Source of the DNA: Pseudoalteromonas shioyasakiensis
GTDB lineage: Bacteria > Pseudomonadota > Gammaproteobacteria > Enterobacterales > Alteromonadaceae
DNA: 64,000 bases
Assembly: GCF_001550135.1 (NCBI RefSeq)
Contig: NZ_LRUE01000014.1
Location: forward strand, 62,001-126,000
Reading direction: 5' to 3'
Part shown: positions 18,226 through 28,750 of the stretch, piece after piece
Numbering within the stretch: the stretch's first letter is position 1
Layout: the number at the start of each line of letters is the position of its first letter
The notes under the pieces: model-generated
Database searches by the model: none
Seen by the model: only the letters and a program-made list of their open reading frames with translations
Told to the model about the DNA's origin: nothing
Position numbers and translations under genes: made by a program

Positions 18226-19590
18226 CTAGAGTTGTACGACATGTGTGTCGTAGTAGTTATTTATAGAGGTTAGAAAAATCAAGGTTAACCCTTGCTTACT
18301 AACCGTAAAGTCTATTTCGCCGTGCCCTGGCACGCTTAAAACGTGCTGACCTGCTGGCATCGCGTGCTGCGCAATACTCAGTTGACTAGGTAAAGTAGAC
18401 CAACTTCGCGTATCAGCCTGCTCTGATGCAATGTTATAAATATTCGCTAAAATATTACCGACATCGCCGCCGCTTCTTGCCAATTCTGCGCGCATCTTTT
18501 CTTTCGCAACCAAACGCATAACTTGGCGGGTTATTCTACCAGCACTTTGATCTTTCAAAGTTTTTGCTGCCAACGCTTCAAGCCTAACAATGGGCGTAAG
18601 TGGCAAATTTTCGCCACTGAGACTCACGGTTTTATCACTGCCCGCATAGGGCGCATCGCGATAAACTGGCATCGCAATACTGTAAAAGCGTGCATCACCA
18701 CGGGAGGTATAAATGGGTAATCGTAAATGAAACTCTTGCCTTGCTGGTATCAAACCTTGCTCTGCAATTACAATTACTTGGCCCGTGTTTGCTTGAGTCT
18801 GTTTTAGCTTGCCAAAGCGTTTGCTAAATTCTTCAAAGTCCTGATCAAACCCTTGTTTTTTGGCAAGGCGTAACACTGTTTGCTGTAAGTAGCTATTTTC
18901 GCTATTTATTTCGAGTGCTTTTTTATAATCGATATAGGCATCATCAAACTGTTTATCTGCCTCATAAAGTAGGCCAGACAAATAAAACGTAAAGGCATTT
19001 TGAAAGCCATTTTTGACATTACCAATTAGCTCAGCCATATCTGGGTAACCTTCAGCGGCCTTTTCTGCTTGTTCATCAGGTACGGCTTGGTTGTCTTTTA
19101 GTGCATCTTCTTGCACTTTATTAGCACGCCTAACTTCAACTAATGCAGATTCAAGTTGTTTATTAAATACATAACTCAGTGCTTTGTAGCTATGCAGCAT
19201 GGTCATTTCATAGGCTGCTGGCTCATAACCAATCACTGAGTCATTAGTTAATAATGAATTTGTTTGCTCAAGGCCTGCACTTAGCTGTACTTTGGCTGCT
19301 TGACGCTTTTTTTCCATATTTTGATAAACAGCTTCAAAGGTCTCATTGGCCTGAGAATTTTGTTTAGCCAAAAAATCAAGACGGGCCGTTTCAAGCTGAT
19401 TTAACAAATAGTTACTATGGCCTCGGCTGTTACTTGGCAAAAGTTGCTGCGCACTTGCTATGTTATTCTGAGAAACAGCTTGGCGCACAGGTCTTAGCTG
19501 CGTCGCATAATCTTGGAATAGATCAGTAATACCTATGGTACTGCAACCAGATAACAGTAGAGCAGCTCCAATAAATAAACGTCGATGCAC
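18226..19590 (-). CDS. COG3014-family lipoprotein with TPR-like repeats
   Basis: 454 aa with lipobox LLSGC at the N-terminus, so likely outer-membrane anchored in the periplasm. The middle (about 120-260) is helical and TPR-like (YEADKQFDDAYIDYKKALEIN), and the C-terminal third is beta-rich. Such COG3014 proteins usually precede ycfL-lpoB homologues in marine gammaproteobacteria. First gene of the four-gene unit. No biochemical role is known to me. Confidence 0.82.
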   Translation of the reverse strand: MHRRLFIGAALLLSGCSTIGITDLFQDYATQLRPVRQAVSQNNIASAQQLLPSNSRGHSNYLLNQLETARLDFLAKQNSQANETFEAVYQNMEKKRQAAKVQLSAGLEQTNSLLTNDSVIGYEPAAYEMTMLHSYKALSYVFNKQLESALVEVRRANKVQEDALKDNQAVPDEQAEKAAEGYPDMAELIGNVKNGFQNAFTFYLSGLLYEADKQFDDAYIDYKKALEINSENSYLQQTVLRLAKKQGFDQDFEEFSKRFGKLKQTQANTGQVIVIAEQGLIPARQEFHLRLPIYTSRGDARFYSIAMPVYRDAPYAGSDKTVSLSGENLPLTPIVRLEALAAKTLKDQSAGRITRQVMRLVAKEKMRAELARSGGDVGNILANIYNIASEQADTRSWSTLPSQLSIAQHAMPAGQHVLSVPGHGEIDFTVSKQGLTLIFLTSINNYYDTHVVQL

Positions 19591-19724
19591 TGAACACTCC
19601 TTTTAAACAATGTACTGAGATTAGCATACGCGGCTTAACCTTCTATGATAAATTATGTAAAAAATCGTAAGTTAATTGTCTAATTTTAGGTCTTATCTTT
19701 TTTAAAACCAAAAGGATAACTCAT

Positions 19725-20597
19725 TTGTTGAGCACCATACTGTATACCTTGATTGCACTTTGTGCGTTTGCAGCTAACTCTTTGCTGTGCCGGATGGCAT
19801 TACAAAGTGGTGATATTGATCCGTTAAGTTTTACTGCTATTCGTTTAGCCAGTGGGGCGTTTATGTTGCTTGGCTTACTTTTATGGCAAACAACTTTATT
19901 GAGATCAAAATCACAATCAGCACAACCTTTAACCGATAAAGGTAACAATATCAGTGCCCTTAGTTTATTTGTTTACGCGCTGTGCTTTTCAGTTGCCTAT
20001 GTTGATTTAAACACAGGCACAGGCGCACTTATCTTATTTTCGGCAGTGCAGTTAACCATGATAGGTCATAGTGTTTTAAATAAAGAACCACTCAGTAAAG
20101 TGCAGTGGGGGGCTTTGTTTACCGCTTTTGCGGGTTTTATTTACTTAATGCTGCCCTCAGCCACAGTGCCTTCTTTCATGCCAGCAATGCTTATGACGTT
20201 AAGTGGCGTGGCATGGGGTGTTTACAGTATTCGCGGAAAATCATGCAGCTCACCGTTGCAAGCAACCAGCTTTAACTTTCTAAGAAGTTTAATACTTGTA
20301 CCAATTTTAGTGTTTCTAGCCGTGGCTGATTGGCAAGGTATTACTGCGAGTGGGGTTTATTTAGCGATAGCCTCTGGAGCGCTTGCATCCGGGCTTGGCT
20401 ATAGCATTTGGTACATAGCATTACCTAGGCTTAAAAGTAGCCAAGCAGGGGTGGTGCAGCTAACCGTGCCTGTGCTTGCCACATTAGCTGGGGTGGTGGT
20501 TTTAAATGAGCAATTAACAGCGCGTTTAGTTTTAGCCAGCGCCTTAATTCTTGGCGCTGTACTGGTGTTTTTAATGGCTAAAATTAGGGCGTATTAA
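19725..20597 (+). CDS. DMT-superfamily (EamA) transporter
   Basis: 290 aa with ten predicted membrane helices in two EamA halves, typical of inner-membrane drug/metabolite exporters. The translation begins at TTG 19725 (another TTG follows at once), with AAAGGA eight to nine bases upstream. The N-terminal block ANSLLCRMALQ and the second-half FNFLRSLILVP fit the family. The substrate cannot be predicted. The last 14 bp overlap the convergent M15 peptidase gene. Confidence 0.85.
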   Translation: MLSTILYTLIALCAFAANSLLCRMALQSGDIDPLSFTAIRLASGAFMLLGLLLWQTTLLRSKSQSAQPLTDKGNNISALSLFVYALCFSVAYVDLNTGTGALILFSAVQLTMIGHSVLNKEPLSKVQWGALFTAFAGFIYLMLPSATVPSFMPAMLMTLSGVAWGVYSIRGKSCSSPLQATSFNFLRSLILVPILVFLAVADWQGITASGVYLAIASGALASGLGYSIWYIALPRLKSSQAGVVQLTVPVLATLAGVVVLNEQLTARLVLASALILGAVLVFLMAKIRAY

Positions 20598-21264
20598 TAT
20601 TTAATACGTAGCGTTCATACAGAGTGTTAAGTTCAGCTAGTATCGCTTGCTTGCCGCTCAGCTCACTTTGTGCAATAGATTGCTGTAATGTTGCAACTGA
20701 CAAATACTCCATCATCTTTGCAGATACACCAATATGGCTGATATGCCAAGGCTCAGGGGCAACCCCACCTTTGTACTCTTTATAAGGGCGATAAAAACCA
20801 TACTTTTCTAGGTTATCGTCAAGCCATGCAGCAAGCTTGGCAAAGGGCCCTGTGGGTGAATACTCATCAGGCGTTAATTGCAGCTGGTAATCATCGTCAA
20901 TAGGGCGGGTATCGTAAATGTCGAGGTCGGTACCAAAGTGGTGTCTGCTTGCCCCTGGAAGTGCCGAGTAAAGCATAATAGCGTGGCACTTTTCAGTATC
21001 ACTTAGGCTTTCTAAATCTACCGTTTGTTGCTCAAGGGTGTAAACCGGTCGAAGGCCCTGAAATTTAGCATTCCAAATAGCACTTTGACGATGAAAGTCA
21101 CGAAAGCTTGAGGCAATTGTCAGATCAATACCTGCTTCTTTTGCTCCCTGCTGCAGAGCTAAAAAATCATTAACAATATCACGATGCAAGCGATGATTTT
21201 GTAGCTCAACTAAATGTGAGCTACTTAACCCCGTGGCGCATTGTTTAAGCTCGGTTTGGTTCAT
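20584..21264 (-). CDS. M15B (VanY/LdcB-type) D-Ala-D-Ala carboxypeptidase family protein
   Basis: 226-aa zinc peptidase domain with the M15B ligands: [13 protein letters not shown] (His and Asp) and EPWHIS (Glu and His), plus the [14 protein letters not shown] strand. The family trims D-amino acids from peptidoglycan peptides. No signal peptide or membrane anchor is visible, unusual for a wall enzyme; it may act on cytoplasmic muropeptides or be exported otherwise. Its ATG overlaps the dapE stop (ATGA), so the two are translationally coupled. DapE makes the diaminopimelate found in the same wall peptide. Confidence 0.85.
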   Translation of the reverse strand: MNQTELKQCATGLSSSHLVELQNHRLHRDIVNDFLALQQGAKEAGIDLTIASSFRDFHRQSAIWNAKFQGLRPVYTLEQQTVDLESLSDTEKCHAIMLYSALPGASRHHFGTDLDIYDTRPIDDDYQLQLTPDEYSPTGPFAKLAAWLDDNLEKYGFYRPYKEYKGGVAPEPWHISHIGVSAKMMEYLSVATLQQSIAQSELSGKQAILAELNTLYERYVLNINTP

Positions 21265-22391
21265 GTAAGCAGTTGCTCTAAAATGACTTCGTAAATATCA
21301 GCTAGTTGAATTAACTCATCCGTGCTAACACATTCATCTACTTTATGAATAGTTTCATTACGAGGACCAAGCTCAATGACTTTGGCACCCGTTTGTGCGA
21401 TAAAGCGACCATCAGAAGTACCGCCGGTGGTTTCAAGTGCGGTGTCGCGTCCAGTCACTTGCTTAATAGCGTGCACGGTGGCATCAACTAACGGGCCATG
21501 GTCGGTTAAAAACGGTAGTCCATTGACAATCCAATTTAGCTCGTAATTCAGGTTGTGTTTCTCAACAATATCAACCACTCGCTGCTGTAGCTGTTGGTGA
21601 GTTACTTCGGTGCTAAAGCGAAAGTTAAATTGAATTTCAAGTTCACCTGGGATCACATTACCGGCACCAGTGCCACCGTTAATATTCGAAACTTGAAAGC
21701 TCGTTGCAGGGAAAAATTCGTTACCTTGATCCCACTCGGTTTGACTCAGCTCAGTTAACGCAGGAGCAGCTAAATGAATTGGGTTTTGCGCTAAATGCGG
21801 GTAAGCAACATGGCCTTGCACACCTTTTACAGTTAAAAAGCCAGTTAAAGAACCGCGACGACCATTTTTTACTACATCACCAAGTACATCACGTGAAGAG
21901 GGTTCGCCAACTAGGCATAAATCAATTTTTTCGCCTCGTGCTTCAAGAGTGTCGATAACACGGGTTGTGCCGTTGATAAACGGGCCTTCTTCATCAGACG
22001 TAATTAAAAACGAAATTGACCCTTTATGATCTGGGTGCTTAGCCACAAAACGCTCGGTGGCAACCACCATGGCAGCCAGTGAACCTTTCATATCGGCTGC
22101 GCCGCGACCATGTAACATACCGTCTTTTACCAGTGCAGAAAAAGGCGGGTGCTGCCAATTTTTTGCAGGACCTGTTGGTACAATATCTGTGTGACCAGCA
22201 AAACAAAAATGCGGTGACGCATCTCCCTTACGAGCCCAAGTATTCAAGGTATCAGTGAAAAACAGTGATTCAATATTAAAGCCTAGTTTTTCAAGGCGTT
22301 CGTTCATTAACGCTTGGCAACCAGCATCTTCAGGCGTTACTGATTCACGCTGAATAAGCGCTTGAGCAAGTTCAATAACAGGGTGAGTCAT
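21261..22391 (-). CDS. dapE: Succinyl-diaminopimelate desuccinylase
   Basis: Di-zinc M20 peptidase-fold enzyme of lysine and meso-DAP synthesis. The 376-aa protein carries [11 protein letters not shown] (zinc His and catalytic Asp), [10 protein letters not shown] (bridging Asp), TSDEEGPF (catalytic Glu pair), and [12 protein letters not shown] with the last His ligand. Length matches E. coli DapE (375). Middle of a run of overlapping genes: its ATG overlaps the YffB-like stop by one base, and its own stop overlaps the M15 start. Confidence 0.96.
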   Translation of the reverse strand: MTHPVIELAQALIQRESVTPEDAGCQALMNERLEKLGFNIESLFFTDTLNTWARKGDASPHFCFAGHTDIVPTGPAKNWQHPPFSALVKDGMLHGRGAADMKGSLAAMVVATERFVAKHPDHKGSISFLITSDEEGPFINGTTRVIDTLEARGEKIDLCLVGEPSSRDVLGDVVKNGRRGSLTGFLTVKGVQGHVAYPHLAQNPIHLAAPALTELSQTEWDQGNEFFPATSFQVSNINGGTGAGNVIPGELEIQFNFRFSTEVTHQQLQQRVVDIVEKHNLNYELNWIVNGLPFLTDHGPLVDATVHAIKQVTGRDTALETTGGTSDGRFIAQTGAKVIELGPRNETIHKVDECVSTDELIQLADIYEVILEQLLT

Positions 22392-22735
22392 TAGGCAAAG
22401 ATCTCATCGTATTGAGCTGCTTTAAAGCCTAAGTGGTATTGGCCGTTGTGCACAAGTACCGGGCGCTTGATCATCGCAGGTTGCTCAACCAGCAATGCTA
22501 ATGCAGATTCTTTATCTAGGTTTTGCTTTTGCTCATCAGATAATTGGCGGTAAGTTGTGCCGCGTTTATTAACTAAATCTTGCCAATCAATATGCGCTGC
22601 AAATTTGTTAACTAGCTCAGCACTAATGCCGTCTTTACGGTAATCATGGAAAGTAAATTCTTGATTGTTATCAGTTAAATATTTCTTGGCTTTTTTGATT
22701 GTATCGCAGTTGCTGATACCGTACATGATAGTCAT
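22391..22735 (-). CDS. ArsC/Spx-family protein, YffB type
   Basis: 114-aa thioredoxin-fold protein of the ArsC superfamily. [16 protein letters not shown] holds the single N-terminal Cys, followed by [11 protein letters not shown] and a C-terminal [15 protein letters not shown]. coli YffB lies directly before dapE in the same order. Function is unclear; arsenate reduction has not been established for this subgroup. One-base overlap with dapE. Confidence 0.9.
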   Translation of the reverse strand: MTIMYGISNCDTIKKAKKYLTDNNQEFTFHDYRKDGISAELVNKFAAHIDWQDLVNKRGTTYRQLSDEQKQNLDKESALALLVEQPAMIKRPVLVHNGQYHLGFKAAQYDEIFA

Positions 22736-22740
22736 AAATT

Positions 22741-23238
22741 CTACTTTTTAGTTACAGTGAGTAATGTGTCTACCCCAGCAGTGACCTGAGATAGTGAATA
22801 ATATAGGGGTCCAAGGTGTTGGCTATTGAGAACGCATAGTGTGCCAAGCATAGGACTGCTCAGCTCGCGTAAATCAAAATAGGCTAATCGTTCACCTTTG
22901 CTAATTTTACTGCCATTTAATTTAGCAATATTGGTGTGATTGATATGTTCTTCAACCGATGAAAACGATAAGTTTAATAAAACTTTTAAACCGTTTTTTG
23001 CCTGTAAAATGTATTCTTTACCGGCATTTTTAACTTGTAATAGGGTGCCATCGAATGGCGCGATGATGTTGTGGCTAGTTAGTTCAACACTAATTCCTGG
23101 GCCAAGGGTAGCAAAACGAAAAAATGGCTCAGGATGCTCGTTAATGCTTTTTACACGCCCGGTAAATGGGCTTTTAATGGCCATGCAGCGCGCTTTTCTG
23201 AGGCTGCGTTCGGGTAAGTATTGAACTTCGTTAGTCAT
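22741..23238 (-). CDS. EIIA-Glc-like protein lacking both active-site histidines
   Basis: 165 aa that align well with E. coli EIIA-Glc: SPFTGRVKSINEHPEPFF, ISVELTSHNIIAPFDGTLLQ, then KNGLKVLLNLSFSSVEEHI. At the positions of the phosphorylated His90 and its partner His75 it has Asn89 and Lys74. It therefore should not carry PTS phosphate. It could be a regulatory relic or a binding partner. It is followed 5 bp later by the YffB-like gene and preceded 3 bp earlier by the ACT gene, far from any ptsHI genes in the window. Confidence 0.85.
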   Translation of the reverse strand: MTNEVQYLPERSLRKARCMAIKSPFTGRVKSINEHPEPFFRFATLGPGISVELTSHNIIAPFDGTLLQVKNAGKEYILQAKNGLKVLLNLSFSSVEEHINHTNIAKLNGSKISKGERLAYFDLRELSSPMLGTLCVLNSQHLGPLYYSLSQVTAGVDTLLTVTKK

Positions 23239-23241
23239 GAC

Positions 23242-23634
23242 TTATTTAACATCACCTAGCACATGGTAACCGTCTTTTTTCAGGGCTGTAATAGCTTTTG
23301 CCATACTTTGCTTTTTCACCAATACATAATCGGTATCGTAGGTTGATAAAGCAAAAATCGAAATCGACGCTTTTGCTAGCACGCCAGAAATGTTCGCCAT
23401 AATACCAGTTAACGAAAAACCAAGTGGGCCAATTACTTCCAGTGCTTGCCAGTCGGTTTCTTGATCAAGACTGTCGAGCTGGAAACTACTTGGGCAGACA
23501 ATAGACAGCTCATCAGCCGTTTTTGCAATAAAGAAAATAGCTTGTTGGAGTAAGGCAGGATCAATCGTCGCATCGACATCTAAACTATGAATGGTAAGTT
23601 CTTCACTATGAAGTTGTAACGTTTGTTTTGACAT
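23242..23634 (-). CDS. ACT-domain protein
   Basis: From ATG 23634 a 130-aa protein with two tandem ACT-like halves. The C-terminal half shows IGPLGFSLTGIMANISGVLAK then ISIFALSTYDTDYVLVK, the ligand-binding pattern of CASTOR/ACT_7-type proteins. It probably senses an amino acid. A longer frame to 23700 would add a hydrophobic leader, but AGGA six bases upstream of 23634 favours the shorter form. It heads the run of genes down to the M15 peptidase. Confidence 0.8.
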   Translation of the reverse strand: MSKQTLQLHSEELTIHSLDVDATIDPALLQQAIFFIAKTADELSIVCPSSFQLDSLDQETDWQALEVIGPLGFSLTGIMANISGVLAKASISIFALSTYDTDYVLVKKQSMAKAITALKKDGYHVLGDVK

Positions 23635-23796
23635 CTGCGATCCTATCTTTGAAGCCTTTGAATTTATAGTATAGGTAAACAAAGTTAAGATAAAGCGCAA
23701 TAATTTTGATTGCTGAGGTTTTACTCAATATCGCTGTTGAGGTTGTCCACAGAATCTGTGGATAAATATGGGAATAGGTCAGTATAAAGAAGCTAA

Positions 23797-23831
23797 TAGG
23801 CTAATTTATAAAGGTTTTATAAATTAGCCTA
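23797..23831 (-). terminator. Long AT-rich hairpin after pta
   Basis: A perfect 16-bp inverted repeat (23797-23812 with 23816-23831) with a 3-nt loop lies 12 bp past the pta stop. It lacks a clean U-run, so terminator function is likely but not certain. Confidence 0.5.
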
Positions 23832-23843
23832 AATTTTGAAGGG

Positions 23844-26000
23844 TTAATTTTCTAAGCTTTCAACTTGCTTAGCTTGAATCGCTGTAAGGGCAATGGTGTA
23901 AACAATATCGTCTACTAATGCACCACGGCTCAAGTCATTTACCGGCTTACGCATACCTTGCAGCATAGGGCCAATACTAATTAAATCGGCACTACGTTGT
24001 ACGGCTTTATAAGTTGTATTACCGGTATTTAAATCTGGGAATACAAACACTGTTGCTTTACCTGCAACCGGGCTGTCTGGTGCTTTTTTAAGTGCTACGT
24101 TTTCCATAATTGCAGCGTCGTACTGAAGCGGGCCATCAATCACTAAATCAGGGCGCTTTTGCTGGGCAAGCTTAGTGGCTTCGCGGACTTTTTCTACATC
24201 AGCACCTGAACCCGAAGTACCCGTACTGTAGCTGATCATTGCAACACGCGGTTCAATACCAAAAGCAGCCGCTGAATCCGCTGATTGAATCGCGATATCG
24301 GCCAGTTGCTCTGCTGTTGGGTCTGGGTTGATAGCACAGTCACCGTATACCAGAACTTGATCAGGTAACAACATAAAGAACACTGATGATACCAACGATG
24401 AACCTGGTGCAGTTTTAATTAACTGTAGCGGTGGGCGAATCGTATTCGCTGTAGTGTTAACAGCACCTGACACTAGGCCATCTACTTTGCCTTGCTCAAG
24501 CATCATAGTACCAAGCACGACGTTATCCAGTAATTGTTCTTGGGCAACCACTTCTGTTAAGCCTTTGTTTTTACGAATTTCGACCATAGGCGCAACGTAA
24601 TCGTTGATCACATCACCTGGCTCAACAATGGTTACATTATCGTTAAGCTCAACACCTTGTTGCTCAGCGATACGTAAAATCTCTTCTTTGTCACCAAGTA
24701 AGATTGTTTTTGCAATGCCACGTTGACCACAAATTGCTGCAGCTTTAATTGTGCGCGGCTCATTACCTTCAGGTAAAACAACCGTTTTATTCGCTTGACG
24801 AGCTTTGTCTGTCAGTAAGAAGCGAAACGCTGGTGGAGACATTTTACGAGTACGACCAACACTTTTTGCAAGGCTGTCTAACCAGTCAGAGTCAATGTTA
24901 CTAGCGTTGTGATCTTTTACTTTATCGATACGTTGGTCATCATCACACGGTACTTCCATATTGAAGTTGTGCAGTAATAAAGATGTGCGCCATGTATCTT
25001 CTTGTGTTGCCAGGATTGGTAGGCCGGTATTCATAGCTTGTTCGCACAATTTCATGATGCGTTCTTCAGGTTTAAAGCCACCGGTTAATAAAATAGCCCC
25101 AAGCTTGGTACCATTCATGGCTGACAAACAAGCGGCAACGAGTACATCAGAGCGATCGCCCGGAGTAACTAGTAATGCACCCGGTGTAAAGTGGCTTAAA
25201 ATATTCGATACAGTACGAGCACAGAAAGTAACGCGACGTAAACGACGGTGAGCCATGTCGCCTTCATTAATAACTTCAGCCTTTAGGTATTCACATAAAT
25301 CACGCACACGTGGCGCTACTAGGTCGAAATCCCACGGGATTGAACCTAATAATTTAAATGGGTGTTTTCTGAAAATAGGCAATGATGCTAAACGGTTTAA
25401 TTCGTTTTCAAGTTGCTCAGGCTCATGGGCTTCAACAAGGTCTGCACGTGCGCGACCTTCGTCATCTAAAGGTGCATTAACTTTATTGAAAATACAACCT
25501 AGCACGCGAGGGTGGTTAACACCGCCATAGTTGCCTGAGGCAATTTCTAAACGGTCTTCAATTTGGTCGTTGCTATCGTTACTAGGTGTTAAAACAAAAA
25601 CAATATCAGCACCCAGTGTTTGCGCGATTTCACGGTTTACACGGCCAGCATAAGGCTGACGACGTGTTGGCACCATACCTTCAATAATAGCAATTTCGTC
25701 TTCTTTAATGGTGCTTTCAAAGCGCTCTACGATTTCTTCTAGTAAATCGTCGCCTTTACCATCACCTATCATTTGCTCTGCATAGCTAAGCTCAAATGGT
25801 GTCGGCGGATTAATTGGCGAGCCATGGGTGACAATTTGCGTCGACTTTTCAGGTCCTGTATCGCCAGAGCGCGGCTGCGCAATTGGTTTGAAAAAGTTCA
25901 CTTTAAGCGCTTTTTGCTCAAGTGCGCGCACTAAACCAACAGAAACAGATGTTAAACCAACCCCAGTCGAAATAGGGATCAACATAATTCTACGTGCCAT
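23844..26000 (-). CDS. pta: Phosphate acetyltransferase (long form)
   Basis: Converts acetyl-CoA and phosphate to acetyl phosphate. The 718-aa long form has an N-terminal dethiobiotin-synthetase-like P-loop domain (about 1-220), a DRTGG regulatory domain (about 230-340), and the C-terminal PTA_PTB catalytic domain (about 390-710) with [30 protein letters not shown] and [10 protein letters not shown]. coli Pta is 714 aa. Four bp after ackA, so one transcript: together they make the acetate overflow pathway. Confidence 0.96.
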   Translation of the reverse strand: MARRIMLIPISTGVGLTSVSVGLVRALEQKALKVNFFKPIAQPRSGDTGPEKSTQIVTHGSPINPPTPFELSYAEQMIGDGKGDDLLEEIVERFESTIKEDEIAIIEGMVPTRRQPYAGRVNREIAQTLGADIVFVLTPSNDSNDQIEDRLEIASGNYGGVNHPRVLGCIFNKVNAPLDDEGRARADLVEAHEPEQLENELNRLASLPIFRKHPFKLLGSIPWDFDLVAPRVRDLCEYLKAEVINEGDMAHRRLRRVTFCARTVSNILSHFTPGALLVTPGDRSDVLVAACLSAMNGTKLGAILLTGGFKPEERIMKLCEQAMNTGLPILATQEDTWRTSLLLHNFNMEVPCDDDQRIDKVKDHNASNIDSDWLDSLAKSVGRTRKMSPPAFRFLLTDKARQANKTVVLPEGNEPRTIKAAAICGQRGIAKTILLGDKEEILRIAEQQGVELNDNVTIVEPGDVINDYVAPMVEIRKNKGLTEVVAQEQLLDNVVLGTMMLEQGKVDGLVSGAVNTTANTIRPPLQLIKTAPGSSLVSSVFFMLLPDQVLVYGDCAINPDPTAEQLADIAIQSADSAAAFGIEPRVAMISYSTGTSGSGADVEKVREATKLAQQKRPDLVIDGPLQYDAAIMENVALKKAPDSPVAGKATVFVFPDLNTGNTTYKAVQRSADLISIGPMLQGMRKPVNDLSRGALVDDIVYTIALTAIQAKQVESLEN

Positions 26001-26004
26001 TTAC

Positions 26005-27219
26005 TTAACCCTCCTTTGCAATGCGGGCTGCATCGTTAGCAATAACCCATTCTTCGTTAGTCGGGATCACAAACGCTTTAGCATGCGATTGGCCTTTTGA
26101 AATTAAGCCTTCTTTACCAAAACGTGCCGCTAAGTTTGCAGCTTCGTCACACTCAAGGCCTAAAAAGCCTAATTGAGTGATTACTTTGTCACGAATGATA
26201 TCTGAGTTTTCACCAATACCACCGGTGAAAATAAGTGCATCAAGGCGTTGTACTGGCACCAAGAATGCGGCGATTTGTTTTGCTAAGCGGTAGCAGAAAA
26301 TATCGAGTGCAAGGTTCGCTTGTGGGTGGCCCTCAACGGCGGCTTCTTCAATAGTGCGACAGTCATTTGATAATTCACTAATACCTAACAAGCCACTTTG
26401 CTTATTAAGTAAGTCATCAATTTCTTGCACTGAATAATTTAGTTGCTGAGTTAAAAACGTGAATAAACCCGGGTCGATACTACCACTGCGGGTACCCATC
26501 ACTAAGCCTTCAAGCGGTGTAAGGCCCATACTGGTATCAACACTCTTACCATCTTTAATCGCACATACCGAACAACCATTACCTAAATGCGCACTGATCA
26601 CATTGGTTTGTTCGCGCTCTTTGCCTAATAATTTTGCCGCTTCACCTGCAACATAATAATGGCTCGTGCCATGGAAACCATAGCGTCTTACGCCGTGCTC
26701 TTTATAAAGCGAGTAAGGTAGGGCGTATAAGTAAGCAATATTTGGCATGCTTTGGTGAAATGCCGTATCAAACACAGCAATTTGTGGCAGCGCTGAGAAC
26801 GCTTGCTGTGCAGTGCGAATGCCCAATAAGTTGGCTGGGTTATGAAGTGGAGCAAGTGCGGCTGTTTTTTCGATAGCTGCAAGTACATCATCGTCGATAA
26901 GCACAGATTCAGTGAAATGCTCACCACCATGCACAACACGATGACCCACAGCAATTAAATTATCTGCAAGGCCTAACTCATTAACTAGCTTCACAAGCTC
27001 AGCAATTGCTGCATCGTGGGCTTGGCCCTTTGCAAGCTCAATAAGTTGTTTTTCACCATTATATTTATATTTGATTGAAGGCGTGTCTGAGCCAAGGCGC
27101 TCAGCTAAACCAGAAATAACTTCGTCAGAAGTGGCGGCATCTAAAATGGCAAATTTTAAACTTGAACTACCACAGTTCAGTACTAAAACATGTTGTGGTG
27201 AGCAAAGGGGCGTCGACAT
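26005..27219 (-). CDS. ackA: Acetate kinase
   Basis: Interconverts acetyl phosphate and ADP with acetate and ATP. 404 aa with VLNCGSSSLKFAI at the N-terminus, GHRVVHGGE, GFHGTSHYYV, SAHLGNGCS, TRSGSIDPG and the adenosine-binding FTGGIGENS. Upstream of pta in the same operon, divergent from yfbV, as in E. coli. Confidence 0.96.
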   Translation of the reverse strand: MSTPLCSPQHVLVLNCGSSSLKFAILDAATSDEVISGLAERLGSDTPSIKYKYNGEKQLIELAKGQAHDAAIAELVKLVNELGLADNLIAVGHRVVHGGEHFTESVLIDDDVLAAIEKTAALAPLHNPANLLGIRTAQQAFSALPQIAVFDTAFHQSMPNIAYLYALPYSLYKEHGVRRYGFHGTSHYYVAGEAAKLLGKEREQTNVISAHLGNGCSVCAIKDGKSVDTSMGLTPLEGLVMGTRSGSIDPGLFTFLTQQLNYSVQEIDDLLNKQSGLLGISELSNDCRTIEEAAVEGHPQANLALDIFCYRLAKQIAAFLVPVQRLDALIFTGGIGENSDIIRDKVITQLGFLGLECDEAANLAARFGKEGLISKGQSHAKAFVIPTNEEWVIANDAARIAKEG

Positions 27220-27509
27220 AGCTAGGTCCTAAAAGTACGATATCAGTCAGTGTATATTAAGGCTTGATAATTAGAATTCTTTGCCAGTATAGTAAATAAG
27301 TATTTTGTTGCTACACTTAACAAAGCTAGGCTGTAATTATACTAAAGTCTGGTTGACTTAAGCCGATAACATTTTATCTCATTTAGACTTTAAACGTTAG
27401 TCTCCTAACCATTAATTTGGTATTAAAACTAGGACAGGTTTTGCAGGGATTGTATCCGGGAGTGTGTTACACTCGGTTGTGAAACAAGTTGAAAACCCTA
27501 GGAGTGATG

Positions 27510-27956
27510 ATGCAAAAAGGTGTCATGTCACAAGTGCAAACAGGTCGTCAGTACGCTAAAAAATGGCCGATGCGACAAGAGCTCGCTCCATTGTTTGCCG
27601 AATTTAGAGTGATCAAGGCCACTGATCTGGCAATTACAGTGATGCCAATATTGGCAATGCTGACCGTATTTATGCAAGTTAATTACTTAGGTAGTGATTA
27701 TTTTCCACAAGCTATCACTATCGCGCTTTTCTTTTTATCACTACCACTTCAAGGTTTGTTGTGGCTAGGCCGCCGTGCAGAAACCCGTTTAGAGCCAGCA
27801 ATGCTAAGTTGGTATACCGAGCTGCACAGTAAAATGAAGGCGCATGGTTATCAGTCACAATTAACGACTGAAAAACCACGCTACACCGATTTAGCTCAAT
27901 TATTAAAAGATATGTTCGAAAAAATGGATAAAGCCTTCACTAAAGAACACTTCTAA
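27510..27956 (+). CDS. yfbV: YfbV (UPF0208/DUF412) membrane protein
   Basis: About 148 aa with two central membrane spans and the family stretches RVIKATDLAITVMP and LPLQGLLWLGRRAET, matching E. coli YfbV, which also sits beside ackA-pta. YfbV is reported to act with MatP-related chromosome Ter insulation in E. coli; the mechanism is unclear. ATG 27510 has AGGAG five bases upstream; earlier in-frame ATGs at 27489 and 27507 are less well placed. The 3' end overlaps convergent rlmA by 4 bp. Confidence 0.9.
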   Translation: MQKGVMSQVQTGRQYAKKWPMRQELAPLFAEFRVIKATDLAITVMPILAMLTVFMQVNYLGSDYFPQAITIALFFLSLPLQGLLWLGRRAETRLEPAMLSWYTELHSKMKAHGYQSQLTTEKPRYTDLAQLLKDMFEKMDKAFTKEHF

Positions 27957-28750
27957 TCGCGAACAAACTGGCTCACATAAAACGATAAAGTTACTTTTTG
28001 TGGGCCTTGTTGCTCTATCTGTTGCCAGTGCTCTGGACGAAACTTCCACGCAAACGGCGTCATCATAATTAAATGTTTTATCTCATCGACCGACAACAGC
28101 ACCTGTTGCTCTAACAAGTTTATCGACTCTTTGCTGAAGCCTGCTGGTGATTCTATCTCTGTATGCGGTTTTACATCGGCATAAATAAACGCTTTTAACT
28201 CTTTAAGGTGCCAAGGGCCAGGGCTTGCAACAATTAAACTAGCTTGCGGTTTGGCAAGGCGAGCAAGTTCTTGTGCAAATAAAGGGGCAAACACACTAAC
28301 AAGCACATCAGCCTGCGCATCTGCAAAAGGGGCTTGGCTAATCGACGCGACACTAAAATGCGCATTTTCGTAACGCTTAGCGGCGTATTTTACCGCGGGC
28401 TTAGAAATATCAACACCATATACATCGGCACTCGACTGCGCTGCAATTGCTTGAGTGTAAAAGCCTTCACCACAGCCTAAATCAATAACTGAACTTGGTT
28501 CGAGAGATGCCACTAGCTCTGCTAAAGCTTGCTGTAAAAACAAATAGTGTCCGGCACTTAAAAAAGCGCGGCGAGCTTGCACCATTTCAAGATTATCGCC
28601 TGGTTGTTTAGACTTTTTATTTTGCACGGGAAGTAAATTGACATAACCCTCTTTGGCGATATCAAAACTGTGGTTGTTGTCACAACGGTAAGTTTTGTCG
28701 TTTAGAGTAAGTTCAAGTTTGCAAAGCGGGCAGTGATAGTGAAGACTCAT
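27953..28750 (-). CDS. rlmA: 23S rRNA (guanine-745-N1)-methyltransferase family protein
   Basis: SAM-dependent methyltransferase of 265 aa. The N-terminal zinc finger (CPLC, then C-x3-H in YRCDNNHSFD) and the AKEGYVNLLP block are diagnostic for RlmA. The SAM motif is VIDLGCGEGFYTQAI, followed by DVYGVDISKPAV. It methylates G745 in 23S rRNA helix 35 in E. coli. Its ATG overlaps the stop of the CbiM-like gene by 4 bp. Confidence 0.93.
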   Translation of the reverse strand: MSLHYHCPLCKLELTLNDKTYRCDNNHSFDIAKEGYVNLLPVQNKKSKQPGDNLEMVQARRAFLSAGHYLFLQQALAELVASLEPSSVIDLGCGEGFYTQAIAAQSSADVYGVDISKPAVKYAAKRYENAHFSVASISQAPFADAQADVLVSVFAPLFAQELARLAKPQASLIVASPGPWHLKELKAFIYADVKPHTEIESPAGFSKESINLLEQQVLLSVDEIKHLIMMTPFAWKFRPEHWQQIEQQGPQKVTLSFYVSQFVRD

